Positions 16,836 to 25,800 of a stretch of DNA of 64,000 nucleotides are shown piece by piece. Positions within the stretch are counted from its first letter, which is position 1, and each line of letters begins with the position of its first letter. The notes under the pieces are model-generated. The model made no database searches. It had not been told where the DNA came from and saw only the letters and a program-made list of their open reading frames with translations. The stretch covers positions 62,001 to 126,000 of the forward strand of contig CAMWFQ010000007.1 in the NCBI GenBank assembly GCA_947173495.1, given 5' to 3'. A program made the position numbers and the translations under genes. This DNA comes from an uncultured Lachnospiraceae bacterium (GTDB lineage Bacteria > Bacillota > Clostridia > Lachnospirales > Lachnospiraceae).

Positions 16836-18638
16836 TCACTCCTTTCCGTAGGCAATCGTGTTTGCAAAGGCCGCTCCTTTTGCCGGGACAAACTCCCCGG
16901 CCGGAGGAATCTCTCCATACTGATGGCGGAAGGCGTCTGCATAATAGCCCCCTCGGGCGATCAGCTCCCTGTGGGTTCCTCTCTCTATGATCCGGCCGCC
17001 GTCCATCACCAGAATCTGATCCGCATCCTTAATGGACGAGATCCGGTAGGCGATCACAAAAATGGTGCACCTGCCGTTCAGCCTCTTAAGCTGATCCTGT
17101 ATATAGCTCTCCGTCTCCATATCCACAGCGGAGGTGGTATCGTCAAGGATCAGTATGGCAGGCCTTTTCAAAAGGGCTCTGGCCAGAGAAATTCTCTGCT
17201 TCTGTCCGCCGGAAAGGCCGACGCCTCTTTCTCCCACAATGGTATCGTATCCTTCCGGAAGCCTCTGAATGAAGTGGTTGGCATCCGCCATAACGGCAGC
17301 TCTGTGAATCTCCTCGAAGGAGCTCTCCGGACGCCCATAGGCAATGTTTCCCTCGATGGTATCCGAAAAAAGAAAGATGTCCTGCATTGCCATTCCGATA
17401 TTATCCCGCAGATCATAGAGGTTCAGATCCCGTACATCCACGCCGTCCACCAGCACCTGGCCCGAGGAGGCATCCACAAAACGGCACAGCAGATTCATGA
17501 TGGTGGATTTGCCGGCGCCGGTGGAGCCCAGAATCCCAATGGTCTGCCCCTTTCTGGCTGTGAAGCTGATATCCTTCACGATACATTCCTGATCCGCCGT
17601 ATAGGATACGTTCCGGAATTCCACATTGCCCTCCATGACCCTGCGCGCCACCGGAGAGGCCGGCATCCTGATCTTTGGCTCCTCTATGTAGGTGGCATAT
17701 ATTTTTTCCACCGAGGTAGTGAATCTGTAGATATCATTGACCCACCACCCTGCCATCCGTAAGGGAACCGTGAGCATCCACAGATAACCGTTCACCGTAA
17801 CCAGATTTCCCAGGCTGATCTCTCCCTGAATGACCATATGGCCGCCGTAAAGCATGAGAATCACATTGAGCAGATAGGAGAGCACTTCAAACACCGGCAG
17901 GTATTTCATCCAGACCCGGGAGGAGGCAAGCTGCGCCTCCATGTAGGCATCATTTTCTCTGTCAAACTTCTCCTTCTCAAACGCTTCCTTGGCAAAGGCC
18001 TTCACCACCCGGTTGCCGCTCACATTCTCCTGTACAAACGCATTCAACGAAGAGAAGCAGCTGCGGATATGGGCAAAGGTAGGCCGTACCCTCCTGGCCT
18101 GGCAAAAGGTGGTAAGGGCGGTAAAGGGCAGAACCAGAAGCATGCACAGGGCGAGTCTCACATTCACGGTAAAGATCATACACAGGGCAAACGTAAAAAG
18201 CAGGACATTCTCATAGACAGCATAAATAATATATGCCACAAAATGCCGTATGGCATCCATATCGCCTGTCTGACGGCTCATCAGATCTCCCGTCTTCTTT
18301 TTGCCGTAAAAGGCAAAGTCTTCAGTAAGCAGTCTGCGGTAGACCTTATCCCGCATGTCATAAAGAACTCCCTGGGAGCATTTTTCAAAAATTACCTGAT
18401 AAAAAAAACGCAGAACGCTCCGCACCAGCGTGACCGAGAGCAGAATACCGATCAGGCGGGGCAGAAGCTGGATCTGCCCTTTCCGGATCACATCGTCCAC
18501 AATCAGTCCCGAGACATAAGGATTCACAATAGCCAGAACTGCAATCACTGTTGTCATCAAAAGCCCCAGTACCAATAACGGACAGTACTTCTTCAGAAAT
18601 CCCCAAAACCATTTCATTGGCGTCATAGACGAAGTCAT
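16836..18638 (-). CDS. ABC exporter half-transporter, degenerate ATP-site subunit
   Basis: The protein has 600 residues. ATG 18638 lies 6 bp after AGGAGG, so the 12 preceding in-frame codons are dropped. It has an N-terminal six-helix domain and a nucleotide-binding domain with Walker A GSTGAGKST and a standard LSGGQKQ signature. The Walker B reads ILILDDTTSAVD (Asp for the catalytic Glu) and the switch histidine is Tyr (VIAYRISSI). One of the two ATP sites in the heterodimer should therefore be non-hydrolytic. Confidence 0.92.
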   Translation of the reverse strand: MTSSMTPMKWFWGFLKKYCPLLVLGLLMTTVIAVLAIVNPYVSGLIVDDVIRKGQIQLLPRLIGILLSVTLVRSVLRFFYQVIFEKCSQGVLYDMRDKVYRRLLTEDFAFYGKKKTGDLMSRQTGDMDAIRHFVAYIIYAVYENVLLFTFALCMIFTVNVRLALCMLLVLPFTALTTFCQARRVRPTFAHIRSCFSSLNAFVQENVSGNRVVKAFAKEAFEKEKFDRENDAYMEAQLASSRVWMKYLPVFEVLSYLLNVILMLYGGHMVIQGEISLGNLVTVNGYLWMLTVPLRMAGWWVNDIYRFTTSVEKIYATYIEEPKIRMPASPVARRVMEGNVEFRNVSYTADQECIVKDISFTARKGQTIGILGSTGAGKSTIMNLLCRFVDASSGQVLVDGVDVRDLNLYDLRDNIGMAMQDIFLFSDTIEGNIAYGRPESSFEEIHRAAVMADANHFIQRLPEGYDTIVGERGVGLSGGQKQRISLARALLKRPAILILDDTTSAVDMETESYIQDQLKRLNGRCTIFVIAYRISSIKDADQILVMDGGRIIERGTHRELIARGGYYADAFRHQYGEIPPAGEFVPAKGAAFANTIAYGKE

Positions 18639-18774
18639 AGCTTTCCTCCTCATTATCTTTTTCATAAATATCACTATTGCAAATCTATTCGATTTGAGGT
18701 AAAAAGGGAATGTAGAATCTTGTGCATGAGCCGGAACATTTTGTCATGGAAAAACAGCTAAGGAGGGTCTTCCT

Positions 18775-20433
18775 ATGGGAGCAGACAGCATTGTTTTGGA
18801 TGAAAGCTTTAATCCAGGTTTCTTATTTACCTGGAAGGGAATACGGACGGAATCGGAAAAAAACTACCACAAACATGATTATCTGGAGCTGTGTTATATT
18901 ATGTCCGGCAGAGGCGGCCACCGGATCGATGGACATGTACATGAGGTACAGGAGGGGGATCTGATCCTGATCAATGCCGGGGAATATCACCAGGCACTTT
19001 TTGTAGAGGGGAGCGGGCCTACCGTAGAATTCTATGTAGGTCTGACCAATATATGCCTGGAGGGCCAGGCCAAAAACTGTCTCCCTGTATCTGAAGAGGA
19101 GCATGTGATGCATGCCTCGGGAGAGCTTAAAATGAAGCTGAGCAGGCTGTGCATTTCCATGGACGCAGAAAAGGAATTGTGCCGGTTCGGCAGGCATTTC
19201 ATGATGAAATCCTACGCCGTTCAAATGCTCCTTTTGTTTCTGCGGGGACAGGAGAAGCCCCGGAAAACCTATGAGATGCAGTGCAGCTTTGATTCCTTCA
19301 ACCGAAAATATCTGGTGGAAAAAATCATGGATTATCTGGAAGACAATTATGCCAGAAAGATCTCCCTGGATGAGATCGCCGGCAATATGTATCTGAGCCC
19401 CTTTTATATTTCAAAGGTATTCAAAGCTGAGACCGGAGAATCTCCCATCCACTTTCTGATCGAGATCCGGCTGGAGAAAGCCAGGGAACTTCTTCTGTCA
19501 AATCCGGGCCTGAGCATTCAGGAGGTGGCTTCCAGGGTTGGATATGACGACGCCTATCACTTCAGCAAGCTGTTTAAGAAAAAATTCGGCGAAACGCCCT
19601 CCGGCCTGCGCAGAGGACCTTCCGGCATTCCGCTGCAGAAGCTCCGGCTGGACCGGAAGCTGGAAGAGGAACTGATCCTGTTTCTGTCTGAGCATGCGGA
19701 AAGAATCACGTTCCTTTCCGGAGAGCTGTGGAACCATCCCGATTGTCTGGAGACAGAATCTGATATGATGCGTCTGGCTGTCCTTGTCAAATGCCTTGAG
19801 ACCACCAGATTGCTGTATAAGCGTCTGAAAATCAGCGAAGATATCTTTTATGATACCATGAGCGATATCAGGATCTGGTGTGAAAACAGTCACAATAAGG
19901 GGCTGGAAAATTATCAGTGGCTTGCTGCTCATATCAGGGGGGAACTTTTCAGGATCGGCAGACTCCAGTACCAGCTCTACACCTGCGATAACGAAACTCT
20001 GGATTATTCCCATCTGCCCTTTGATGCCGGCGAACCCGTGGTGTACATTCATATTCCTCAGGGGGAAAAGCTGGTGTATGAAGACTGCGTGGATTCTATC
20101 CACAAAGCGGAGCGCTTTCTGCAGACCTTTTTTCCCGATTATCAGTATCGGTACTTTTTTTGTGAAAGCTGGCTTTTGTTTGAGGGGAATGCAGCATTTA
20201 TGCGCAGGGACAGCAATATCCTCAGGTTCGCCTCTCTTTTCGACCACGCCTTTTCGGAATGCGATGATAAACAGGCAATCGGAAGAATCTTCGGAGCCCG
20301 GAAGATGAATCCGGAAGACTATCCCGAAAACACTTCCCTGCAGAAGGCCGCAAAGGCCTATCTGCTTGCGGGGCATAAGCTGGGCATAGGGGTGGGGACG
20401 ATTCCCCATATAACACAGGAGGTATCATCATGA
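18775..20433 (+). CDS. AraC-family regulator fused to a NAT_N/GNAT_C-type acyltransferase-like domain
   Basis: The protein has 552 residues; ATG 18775 follows AGGAGG by 8 bp. Residues 20-110 form an AraC-type cupin sensor (YHKHDYLELCYIMSG, DLILINAGEYHQ). Residues 185-285 hold the double HTH (KISLDEIAGNMYLSPFYISK, then IQEVASRVGYDDAYHFSKLF). Residues 295-530 do not belong to ordinary AraC proteins. They match the acyltransferase-like family with NAT_N and GNAT_C domains (FRIGRLQYQL, VVYIHIPQGEKL, FFPDYQYRYFFCESWLL, SNILRFASLF). The stop overlaps the GH172 start by 4 bp. The domain may sense or modify a ligand; that is inference. Confidence 0.82.
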   Translation: MGADSIVLDESFNPGFLFTWKGIRTESEKNYHKHDYLELCYIMSGRGGHRIDGHVHEVQEGDLILINAGEYHQALFVEGSGPTVEFYVGLTNICLEGQAKNCLPVSEEEHVMHASGELKMKLSRLCISMDAEKELCRFGRHFMMKSYAVQMLLLFLRGQEKPRKTYEMQCSFDSFNRKYLVEKIMDYLEDNYARKISLDEIAGNMYLSPFYISKVFKAETGESPIHFLIEIRLEKARELLLSNPGLSIQEVASRVGYDDAYHFSKLFKKKFGETPSGLRRGPSGIPLQKLRLDRKLEEELILFLSEHAERITFLSGELWNHPDCLETESDMMRLAVLVKCLETTRLLYKRLKISEDIFYDTMSDIRIWCENSHNKGLENYQWLAAHIRGELFRIGRLQYQLYTCDNETLDYSHLPFDAGEPVVYIHIPQGEKLVYEDCVDSIHKAERFLQTFFPDYQYRYFFCESWLLFEGNAAFMRRDSNILRFASLFDHAFSECDDKQAIGRIFGARKMNPEDYPENTSLQKAAKAYLLAGHKLGIGVGTIPHITQEVSS

Positions 20434-21536
20434 ACTTTTTTCAAAACAATCTTTCGGCGCTGCCTCTTTTAAGAGCCGGGAAAAGCAGAAGCATCAATTG
20501 GGAAAACCGGAAAGGGGAAAAGGGAAAGGGCGGAATGGCCGCCGGCGAGCTGGGCCCCTCCCGAAAAGGCTCTCCCTGTATCCCTCTGGTAAAGGCCGGT
20601 GAAACCCTGACCCTTGCCGAGACGGATGGTCCCGGCGTGATTCAGCATATCTGGATCACTGTAACAGACAGGACGAGCCTTAAAAACCGCTATACCCTGC
20701 GGGATCTGGTTCTGAGAATGTACTGGGACGGCGAAGAAGCGCCTTCCGTGGAAAGCCCCCTGGGGGATTTCTTCTGCTGCGGCTTCGGTGTGTCCTATCC
20801 GGTCAATTCCCTGCCCATAGCGGTGAATCCCACGAGGGGCTTCAATTCCTATTTCCCCATGCCCTTTCGCAAGAGCATGAAGATCACGCTGGAAAATCAA
20901 TGCGAGGAGGACATCCCCGCTTTCTTTTATCAGGTGGATTACTGTCTTGTCACAGAGCTCCCGGAAAATACCGGATACTTTCATGCTCAGTGGAGGCGGC
21001 AGCGCTTAACCCAGAAGGCGGTGGATTATGTGATTCTGGACAACGTCAGGGGACGAGGCCATTATGTGGGCACCTATATGGCGCTGACTGCCCTGGAGCG
21101 TTATTGGTATGGAGAAGGGGAAATCAAATTTTATCTGGATGGGGACAGGGACTACCCGACCATCTGCGGGACCGGAACAGAGGATTACTTCGGGGGCGCC
21201 TGGAGCTTTGCAACACAACAGGACGGGCGGACCGTAGAAAATACGTACTGTACCCCTTATCTGGGATACCCTTATTATTCCCATCATGACAGAGAGCTCC
21301 ACAACGATTATCACAACGACGATATGATGCCCCAACGAAGCTTTTACCGATGGCATATCATGGATCCGGTTTTGTTTGAGGAAGATATCCGGGTAACCAT
21401 ACAGCAGATCGGCGTATCCCACGGCGGCCTGTTTGAGCGCCAGGACGATGTGGCAACCGTGGCTTACTGGTATCAGTCAGAGCCCCACGTGCCCTTTGCA
21501 GAACTGATGGAAAGAAAAGAGAGGTGGCCCCGTTAG
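20430..21536 (+). CDS. GH172 family (DUF2961) glycoside hydrolase
   Basis: The 368-residue protein has no signal peptide. Signatures of DUF2961 are DGPGVIQHIWITV, ESPLGDFFCCGFG, YVGTYMALTAL, the acidic block CGTGTEDYFGGAWSF (its Glu is the likely catalytic residue) and TPYLGYPYYSHHD. Characterised GH172 enzymes act on D-arabinofuranosides (arabinan) or on fructofuranosidic links and difructose anhydride. The exact substrate cannot be told here. It is translationally coupled to the AraC-type regulator and convergent with a GH3 gene, so an intracellular step of glycan breakdown is likely. Confidence 0.82.
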   Translation: MNFFQNNLSALPLLRAGKSRSINWENRKGEKGKGGMAAGELGPSRKGSPCIPLVKAGETLTLAETDGPGVIQHIWITVTDRTSLKNRYTLRDLVLRMYWDGEEAPSVESPLGDFFCCGFGVSYPVNSLPIAVNPTRGFNSYFPMPFRKSMKITLENQCEEDIPAFFYQVDYCLVTELPENTGYFHAQWRRQRLTQKAVDYVILDNVRGRGHYVGTYMALTALERYWYGEGEIKFYLDGDRDYPTICGTGTEDYFGGAWSFATQQDGRTVENTYCTPYLGYPYYSHHDRELHNDYHNDDMMPQRSFYRWHIMDPVLFEEDIRVTIQQIGVSHGGLFERQDDVATVAYWYQSEPHVPFAELMERKERWPR

Positions 21537-21542
21537 GGGCCA
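21525..21542. terminator. Hairpin overlapping the GH172 stop codon
   Basis: TGGCCCC and GGGGCCA pair around GTTA and include the TAG stop. The minus-strand side runs into CTCTCTTTTCTTT, so it could end the convergent GH3 transcript. The plus side has no T-run. Confidence 0.45.
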
Positions 21543-21550
21543 TCTCCCTC

Positions 21551-23635
21551 TCAGATTCGTTTTTCCAGCACCACCGGTTCCCTTCCCGTCAGTTCACGGG
21601 TTCTTTCATCCGGCTGCCCGAAGCCCACATACAGTCTGTAAAGGCCTCCCGGGGTGAAGCGCTCTCCCTTTTCATTTACCACAGTAAACGCCCGGGGCGG
21701 CAGGGTAAGCTCTGTCTCCAGTCTCTCGCCCGCCTTCACCGAGATCCGCTTAAACGCGCACAGTTGCGGATTGGGAACGGCAAATTCCGATTCCTCTGGC
21801 CGGATATAGATCTGCACTACCTCATCCGTATCAGATTCCCCTTCATTTTCCACCGTGACAAATACTTTGTCTTCCTCCAGCCGTGTCTGCCGGATTTCCG
21901 TCTTCCCATAGTTTAAGCCATAGCCGAAGGGATACTGGGCTTTTCCTTTCATATACCGGTAGGTCCTGCCTTTCATGGAATAGTCCGTAAACGCCGGCAC
22001 CTCTGCAAGGCTCTCATAAAAGGTGACGGGGAGCTTTCCGAAAGCAGACACCTCCCCGAACAGCATCCGGGCCGCCGCACTGCCGCCCCGGGCGCCGGGA
22101 TACCAGAGCTGCACCACTGCCCCGAAATGTTCACTGGCAAAGCTCAGATCAATATCGCTTCCGGCACATAGCAAAAGCACCACAGGCTTTCCGGTTTCGG
22201 CAACCGCTTCCATCAGCGCCATCTGGGAATCCGGGAGATGTAACGACATTTTGTCTCCGGATGCATCGGCATTTCCCGCATCCCCCTCCTCCCCCTCCAG
22301 GGTTTCATCCAGTCCCACACACAGAATCACGACATCGCTGTTTTCAGCCACGATCCTGGCCTCGGAGAGCCGGTCATACCGATATGCAAGATTCTCCGTC
22401 CGCTCCCGGCACAGCTCTGCGCCCACAGAATAAAAGACCCTGATATCATCCCCCGCATACCGACGGATGCCTTCCAGTATGGTTACGTATTCCGTGGCTG
22501 TCCCGTGATAATTCCCGATCAGGGATAAGCGGCTGTCCGCATTGGGCCCGATCACCCCTATGGTGCGCAGCTTCTCCTTCCGAAGAGGCAGAAGTCCGTC
22601 GTTTTTCAGCAACACAAAGCTTTCCGCCGCCGCCCGCTCCGCAAGCGCCAGATGCTCTTTGCATTCCACTCTGTCATAGGTGATCCGGTCAAAATCGGTC
22701 TCGTCAAACAGGCCAAGCAGATATCTTGTGGTAAAAAGCCTCACGGCGGCCTCCGTGATGGCCTCCTCGCTCACAAGCCCCTCCTCATATGCCTTCAGAA
22801 TATGAAGATAGGTATTCCCGCAGTTCACATCACAGCCGGCATTCAGCGCCATGGCCGCGGATTCCTCCGCCGTGACCGTAACGCCATGGTTTACATGGAA
22901 ATCCTTAATTGCCCAGCAGTCCGACACGAAGTGTCCCTGAAATCCCCATTTGCCCCTCAGGATATCCTGAATCAGGGTTTTGCTGCCGCAGCAGGGCTCC
23001 CCGTTGGTGCGGTTGTAAGCTCCCATCACCGCCTCCACTTTGGCCTCCTTCACCAGTGCCTCAAAGGCGGGAAGATAGGTTTCCTCCATATCCTTTGCCG
23101 ATGCCCGGGCATCGAATTCATGGCGCAGCGCTTCCGGCCCCGAATGTACGGCAAAGTGCTTGGCGCAGGCAGCCGCCTTCATGACCGGCCCTTCTCCCTG
23201 CAGCCCTTTCACAAAGTTTACGCCCATTCGGGACGTAAGATAGGGATCCTCCCCATAGGTTTCATGCCCTCTTCCCCATCTGGGATCCCGGAAAATATTG
23301 ATATTCGGCGCCCAGAAGGTCAGCCCCTTGTAAATGTCTCTGTCGTTCTGCCCGGAATAGGCGTTATATTTCGCCCTTCCCTCTTCTCCTATGGCCTCTC
23401 CGATTTCCAGAAGCATTTCCTCGTCAAAACTTGCTCCCAGTCCAATGGCCTGAGGGAAGACGGTGGCCTGTCCTGCCCTTGCCACACCGTGAAGGGCTTC
23501 ATTCCACCAGTTGTACGCCGGCACTCCCAGCCTTTTGATGGCAGGCGCATCAAACCTAAGCTGCGATGCCTTCTCCTCCAGCGTCATTTTCAAGACCAGC
23601 TCCTGCGCCCGTTTTCTCGCTTCTTCTCTGTTCAT
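21551..23635 (-). CDS. Family 3 glycoside hydrolase (beta-glucosidase/xylosidase type)
   Basis: The 694-residue cytoplasmic enzyme starts at ATG 23635 behind GGAG that belongs to the leader repeat; 64 upstream in-frame codons are leader sequence. Order: GH3 N-terminal TIM barrel with YNWWNEALHGVARAG, FWAPNINIFRDPRWGRGHET, KHFAVHSGPE and the nucleophile Asp in GHFVSDCWAI; the GH3 C-terminal domain (residues 390-590); then a fibronectin III-like domain. The WNEALHG/DPRWGRGHET signature is typical of xylosidase- or arabinofuranosidase-type GH3 enzymes. It may act with the convergent GH172. Confidence 0.92.
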   Translation of the reverse strand: MNREEARKRAQELVLKMTLEEKASQLRFDAPAIKRLGVPAYNWWNEALHGVARAGQATVFPQAIGLGASFDEEMLLEIGEAIGEEGRAKYNAYSGQNDRDIYKGLTFWAPNINIFRDPRWGRGHETYGEDPYLTSRMGVNFVKGLQGEGPVMKAAACAKHFAVHSGPEALRHEFDARASAKDMEETYLPAFEALVKEAKVEAVMGAYNRTNGEPCCGSKTLIQDILRGKWGFQGHFVSDCWAIKDFHVNHGVTVTAEESAAMALNAGCDVNCGNTYLHILKAYEEGLVSEEAITEAAVRLFTTRYLLGLFDETDFDRITYDRVECKEHLALAERAAAESFVLLKNDGLLPLRKEKLRTIGVIGPNADSRLSLIGNYHGTATEYVTILEGIRRYAGDDIRVFYSVGAELCRERTENLAYRYDRLSEARIVAENSDVVILCVGLDETLEGEEGDAGNADASGDKMSLHLPDSQMALMEAVAETGKPVVLLLCAGSDIDLSFASEHFGAVVQLWYPGARGGSAAARMLFGEVSAFGKLPVTFYESLAEVPAFTDYSMKGRTYRYMKGKAQYPFGYGLNYGKTEIRQTRLEEDKVFVTVENEGESDTDEVVQIYIRPEESEFAVPNPQLCAFKRISVKAGERLETELTLPPRAFTVVNEKGERFTPGGLYRLYVGFGQPDERTRELTGREPVVLEKRI

Positions 23636-23642
23636 TTTTTTG

Positions 23643-23752
23643 CTCCATTTCTGCGCTGCTTTGTTGCGCAAAGCCATAATATGGCTAAATCCATAAAATG
23701 GATTAACAAGTTTGTGGCAAGCAACGCGCAGACACAAATCTCGCGATTGAAA
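23643..23752 (-). repeat. 5'-leader repeat, copy B
   Basis: Homologous to 2421-2521. It contains GCCATAATATGGC and AATCCATAAAATGGATT palindromes and ends on the minus strand in GCGCAGAAATGGAG, 8 bp before the GH3 start codon. It lies wholly within the predicted leader. Confidence 0.7.
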
Positions 23753-23798
23753 ATTAAAATTTTCAATCTTAACTCTCTGTTTCTCCGGCTTTTTATAC

Positions 23799-23827
23799 AA
23801 ACTATCATTTTTGGCATTTTGTGTCAA
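23799..23827 (-). promoter_or_regulatory. Probable promoter of the GH3 gene
   Basis: TTGACA (23822-23827), a 17-bp spacer and a weak -10 TAGTTT preceded by an extended TGA. The leader would be about 155 nt and would carry repeat copy B. Confidence 0.45.
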
Positions 23828-23958
23828 TAGCCGGTCAAATCTTTGATTTCTGGTACTGCTTCATTATCAGCAGCAAATATCGTTTCCTGGGAATCCCATG
23901 CCGTAATTGTATTTTTTTACACACCCTGAAACAACATTTTTATTCCCGCGAGCAACGA

Positions 23959-24071
23959 GCCAAGCGGACATGCTTGCATGTCCATTTGGCGACTGCCGCG
24001 AGGGTCAAAGACCCCGCAGCTTGCTGCGTTGCAAGTTTGATGCCCCGTCAGCTTGCTGCGGGGTCTTTGAC
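23959..24071. repeat. Intergenic palindromic repeat cluster
   Basis: Hairpin 1 (23959-23990) has arms GCCAA/TTGGC around GGACATGC-TT-GCATGTCC. Hairpin 2 (24004-24071) has arms GTCAAAGACCCCGCAGC and the complementary GCTGCGGGGTCTTTGAC, with CAGCTTGCTGCG repeats inside. It looks like REP-type intergenic DNA and ends where the next promoter begins. Confidence 0.65.
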
Positions 24072-24100
24072 TTGACAAAAACTCAAAATCAATATAATAT
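24072..24100 (+). promoter_or_regulatory. Probable promoter of the ATPase gene
   Basis: TTGACA (24072-24077) is followed by an AATATAATATAC stretch. TATAAT at 24093-24098 gives a short 15-bp spacer; TAATAT at 24095-24100 gives 17 bp. Confidence 0.5.
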
Positions 24101-24151
24101 ACTCATAAGAAACTAACTCGTAAGTAAGTTTTTTGCAATCAGGAGAATGTC

Positions 24152-25543
24152 ATGTTTTATTGTCGGGAAGAAGAGCTTCGCATTATGAATCAGCGTTATG
24201 AAAAAGACCGGTATGAATGTATCGTCATATACGGAAGACGGCGCGTAGGGAAGACAGCGCTGATCAACGAATTCTGCAAAGACAAGCCAACAGTCTATTT
24301 TTCTGCATTGAACGCCTCCTCCAGAGAAAATCTGGAAGCGCTCTCAAAAGCGATTTACACATACAAGAACCCGGAAAGCAGCAGTGCACCCACCTACCGG
24401 AGTTTTGAGGATGCCCTGGAGGAGATTACCCTGCTGGCAAAGGACAGACGTCTGGTATTTGTCATCGATGAATATCCTTATCTCGCCAGGGCAGAAAAAT
24501 CCATATCCTCCCGCATACAGCATATGATCGACCGCTTCTGGCAGTCCGGAAAGCTTTATCTGATTCTGTGCGGTTCCTCCATGAGCTTTATGGAATATCA
24601 GGTGCTGGGATATGAAAGTCCTTTGTACGGCCGCAGAACCGCACAGTTCAAGATACAGGCACTGACCTACCGGGAAATGACGGTGTTTCATCCTGAGCTG
24701 TCCGTCCGGAATCAGGCGCTGTTATATGGTATCACAGGCGGAATTCCGCATTATATCAACAAACTGGAGATTGAGGGAGAACTGGACGAGGCCATTTTGG
24801 CAAATCTGCTTCATCCCTCCGGCTATTTGTTTGAGGAACCGGAAAATCTTCTCAAACAGGAGCTCAGGGAGCCGGCCATATACAATTCCATCATCTCTGC
24901 CATCGCAGGCGGAGCCAGCCATTCCAACGAAATTTCTACAAAGATCGGCCTGGAATCCGGCGTATGCGCCAAATATCTGAAGGTTTTAGTGGAACTGGGC
25001 ATCCTGAAAAAGGAAACTCCGATTATGGAAAAGCCCGGAAAAAAGACCATTTATATCATTGAAGATAATTTCTTCCGTTTCTGGTACCGCTTTGTACCGG
25101 GGAATATGTCGCTCATCAGCGCCGGACGCATCCGGCAGATTTATGACCGGGCCGTAAAGAGATTCTATCCTGACTATATGGGACTGGTATTTGAAAAAAT
25201 ATGCCGGGAATATTTACTTCGCTATGCCGGGGAACTTCCCATCTTGCTCAGAGATGTAGGGCAATGGTGGGGAACAGATCCCGTTACCCGAAAGGAACTC
25301 CAGATCGACCTTGTGGGCGTGCCTGTAGAGGGAAATGAATATCTCATCGGCTCCTGCAAATACCGTAACGAAAAGACCGGTAAGGAGGAACTGGAGCTGC
25401 TGAAAAAATATGCCGCCGTATTCAGAAAAGAAGGACAGTTCCATTACTATATTTTTTCCAAAGGAGGCTTCACCGAAGCGCTTCTCAATCTGGAAAAGCA
25501 GGGAGAAGTGACGCTTCTTACACTGGAGGATCTGTATTTGTGA
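24152..25543 (+). CDS. ATPase with DUF234-type C-terminal domain
   Basis: The 463-residue protein starts at ATG behind AGGAG. Residues 1-200 are an AAA/STAND-like ATPase: FYCREEELRIMNQRY, Walker A IYGRRRVGKTALI, Walker B VFVIDEYPYLA and the sensor LILCGSSMSFM. A winged-helix region follows (HSNEISTKIGLESGVCAKYL). The DUF234-type end has KELQIDLVGVPVEGNEYLIGSCKYR, an Asp...Lys pattern of a PD-(D/E)XK nuclease fold. Function is not established. It sits alone beside gene debris and may be accessory DNA. Confidence 0.85.
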   Translation: MFYCREEELRIMNQRYEKDRYECIVIYGRRRVGKTALINEFCKDKPTVYFSALNASSRENLEALSKAIYTYKNPESSSAPTYRSFEDALEEITLLAKDRRLVFVIDEYPYLARAEKSISSRIQHMIDRFWQSGKLYLILCGSSMSFMEYQVLGYESPLYGRRTAQFKIQALTYREMTVFHPELSVRNQALLYGITGGIPHYINKLEIEGELDEAILANLLHPSGYLFEEPENLLKQELREPAIYNSIISAIAGGASHSNEISTKIGLESGVCAKYLKVLVELGILKKETPIMEKPGKKTIYIIEDNFFRFWYRFVPGNMSLISAGRIRQIYDRAVKRFYPDYMGLVFEKICREYLLRYAGELPILLRDVGQWWGTDPVTRKELQIDLVGVPVEGNEYLIGSCKYRNEKTGKEELELLKKYAAVFRKEGQFHYYIFSKGGFTEALLNLEKQGEVTLLTLEDLYL

Positions 25544-25580
25544 GTTTTTGGTCTTATTCACGACAGCGTTTGTTTACTCA

Positions 25581-25800
25581 GCCGGAAGCCTCTCCGCCTT
25601 CCCGTCCTGCTTTACATCCTCCCTGAACAGATCCATGATCTGTCCGGTAAATATTTCGCGCACCTCCAGATTGGGAATGGCAAGATGAAAGCTCTGCCCC
25701 ATGCCTCTTCCCCGCATGGTAGCTCTTCAGTCTCCATCTTCCACAGCATATACAGAGGAACACTGTATGTATGTGTTCCCTCTATCATATTGTCTCCCAA
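25581..25800 (-). pseudogene. Fragment of an AAA-ATPase-like/DUF1703-type gene
   Basis: One frame reads THTYSVPLYMLWKMETEELPC. A shifted frame continues SFHLAIPNLEVREIFTGQIM and ends at a stop at 25581. The second block resembles the C-terminal nuclease-like part of AAA-ATPase-like (PF09820/DUF1703) proteins. The frameshift and missing N-terminus mark it as a remnant. It abuts the next fragment in the same orientation. Confidence 0.5.

Noticed and set aside
16443-17762. A 439-codon plus-strand frame opposite the ABC exporter genes
   Set aside because: It is a shadow of the minus-strand exporter genes, whose ABC motifs are unmistakable. It has no ribosome site and a His/Arg/Gly-rich composition typical of antisense frames.
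22652-23830. A 392-codon plus-strand frame opposite the GH3 gene
   Set aside because: Antisense shadow. The GH3 frame on the minus strand carries all catalytic motifs.
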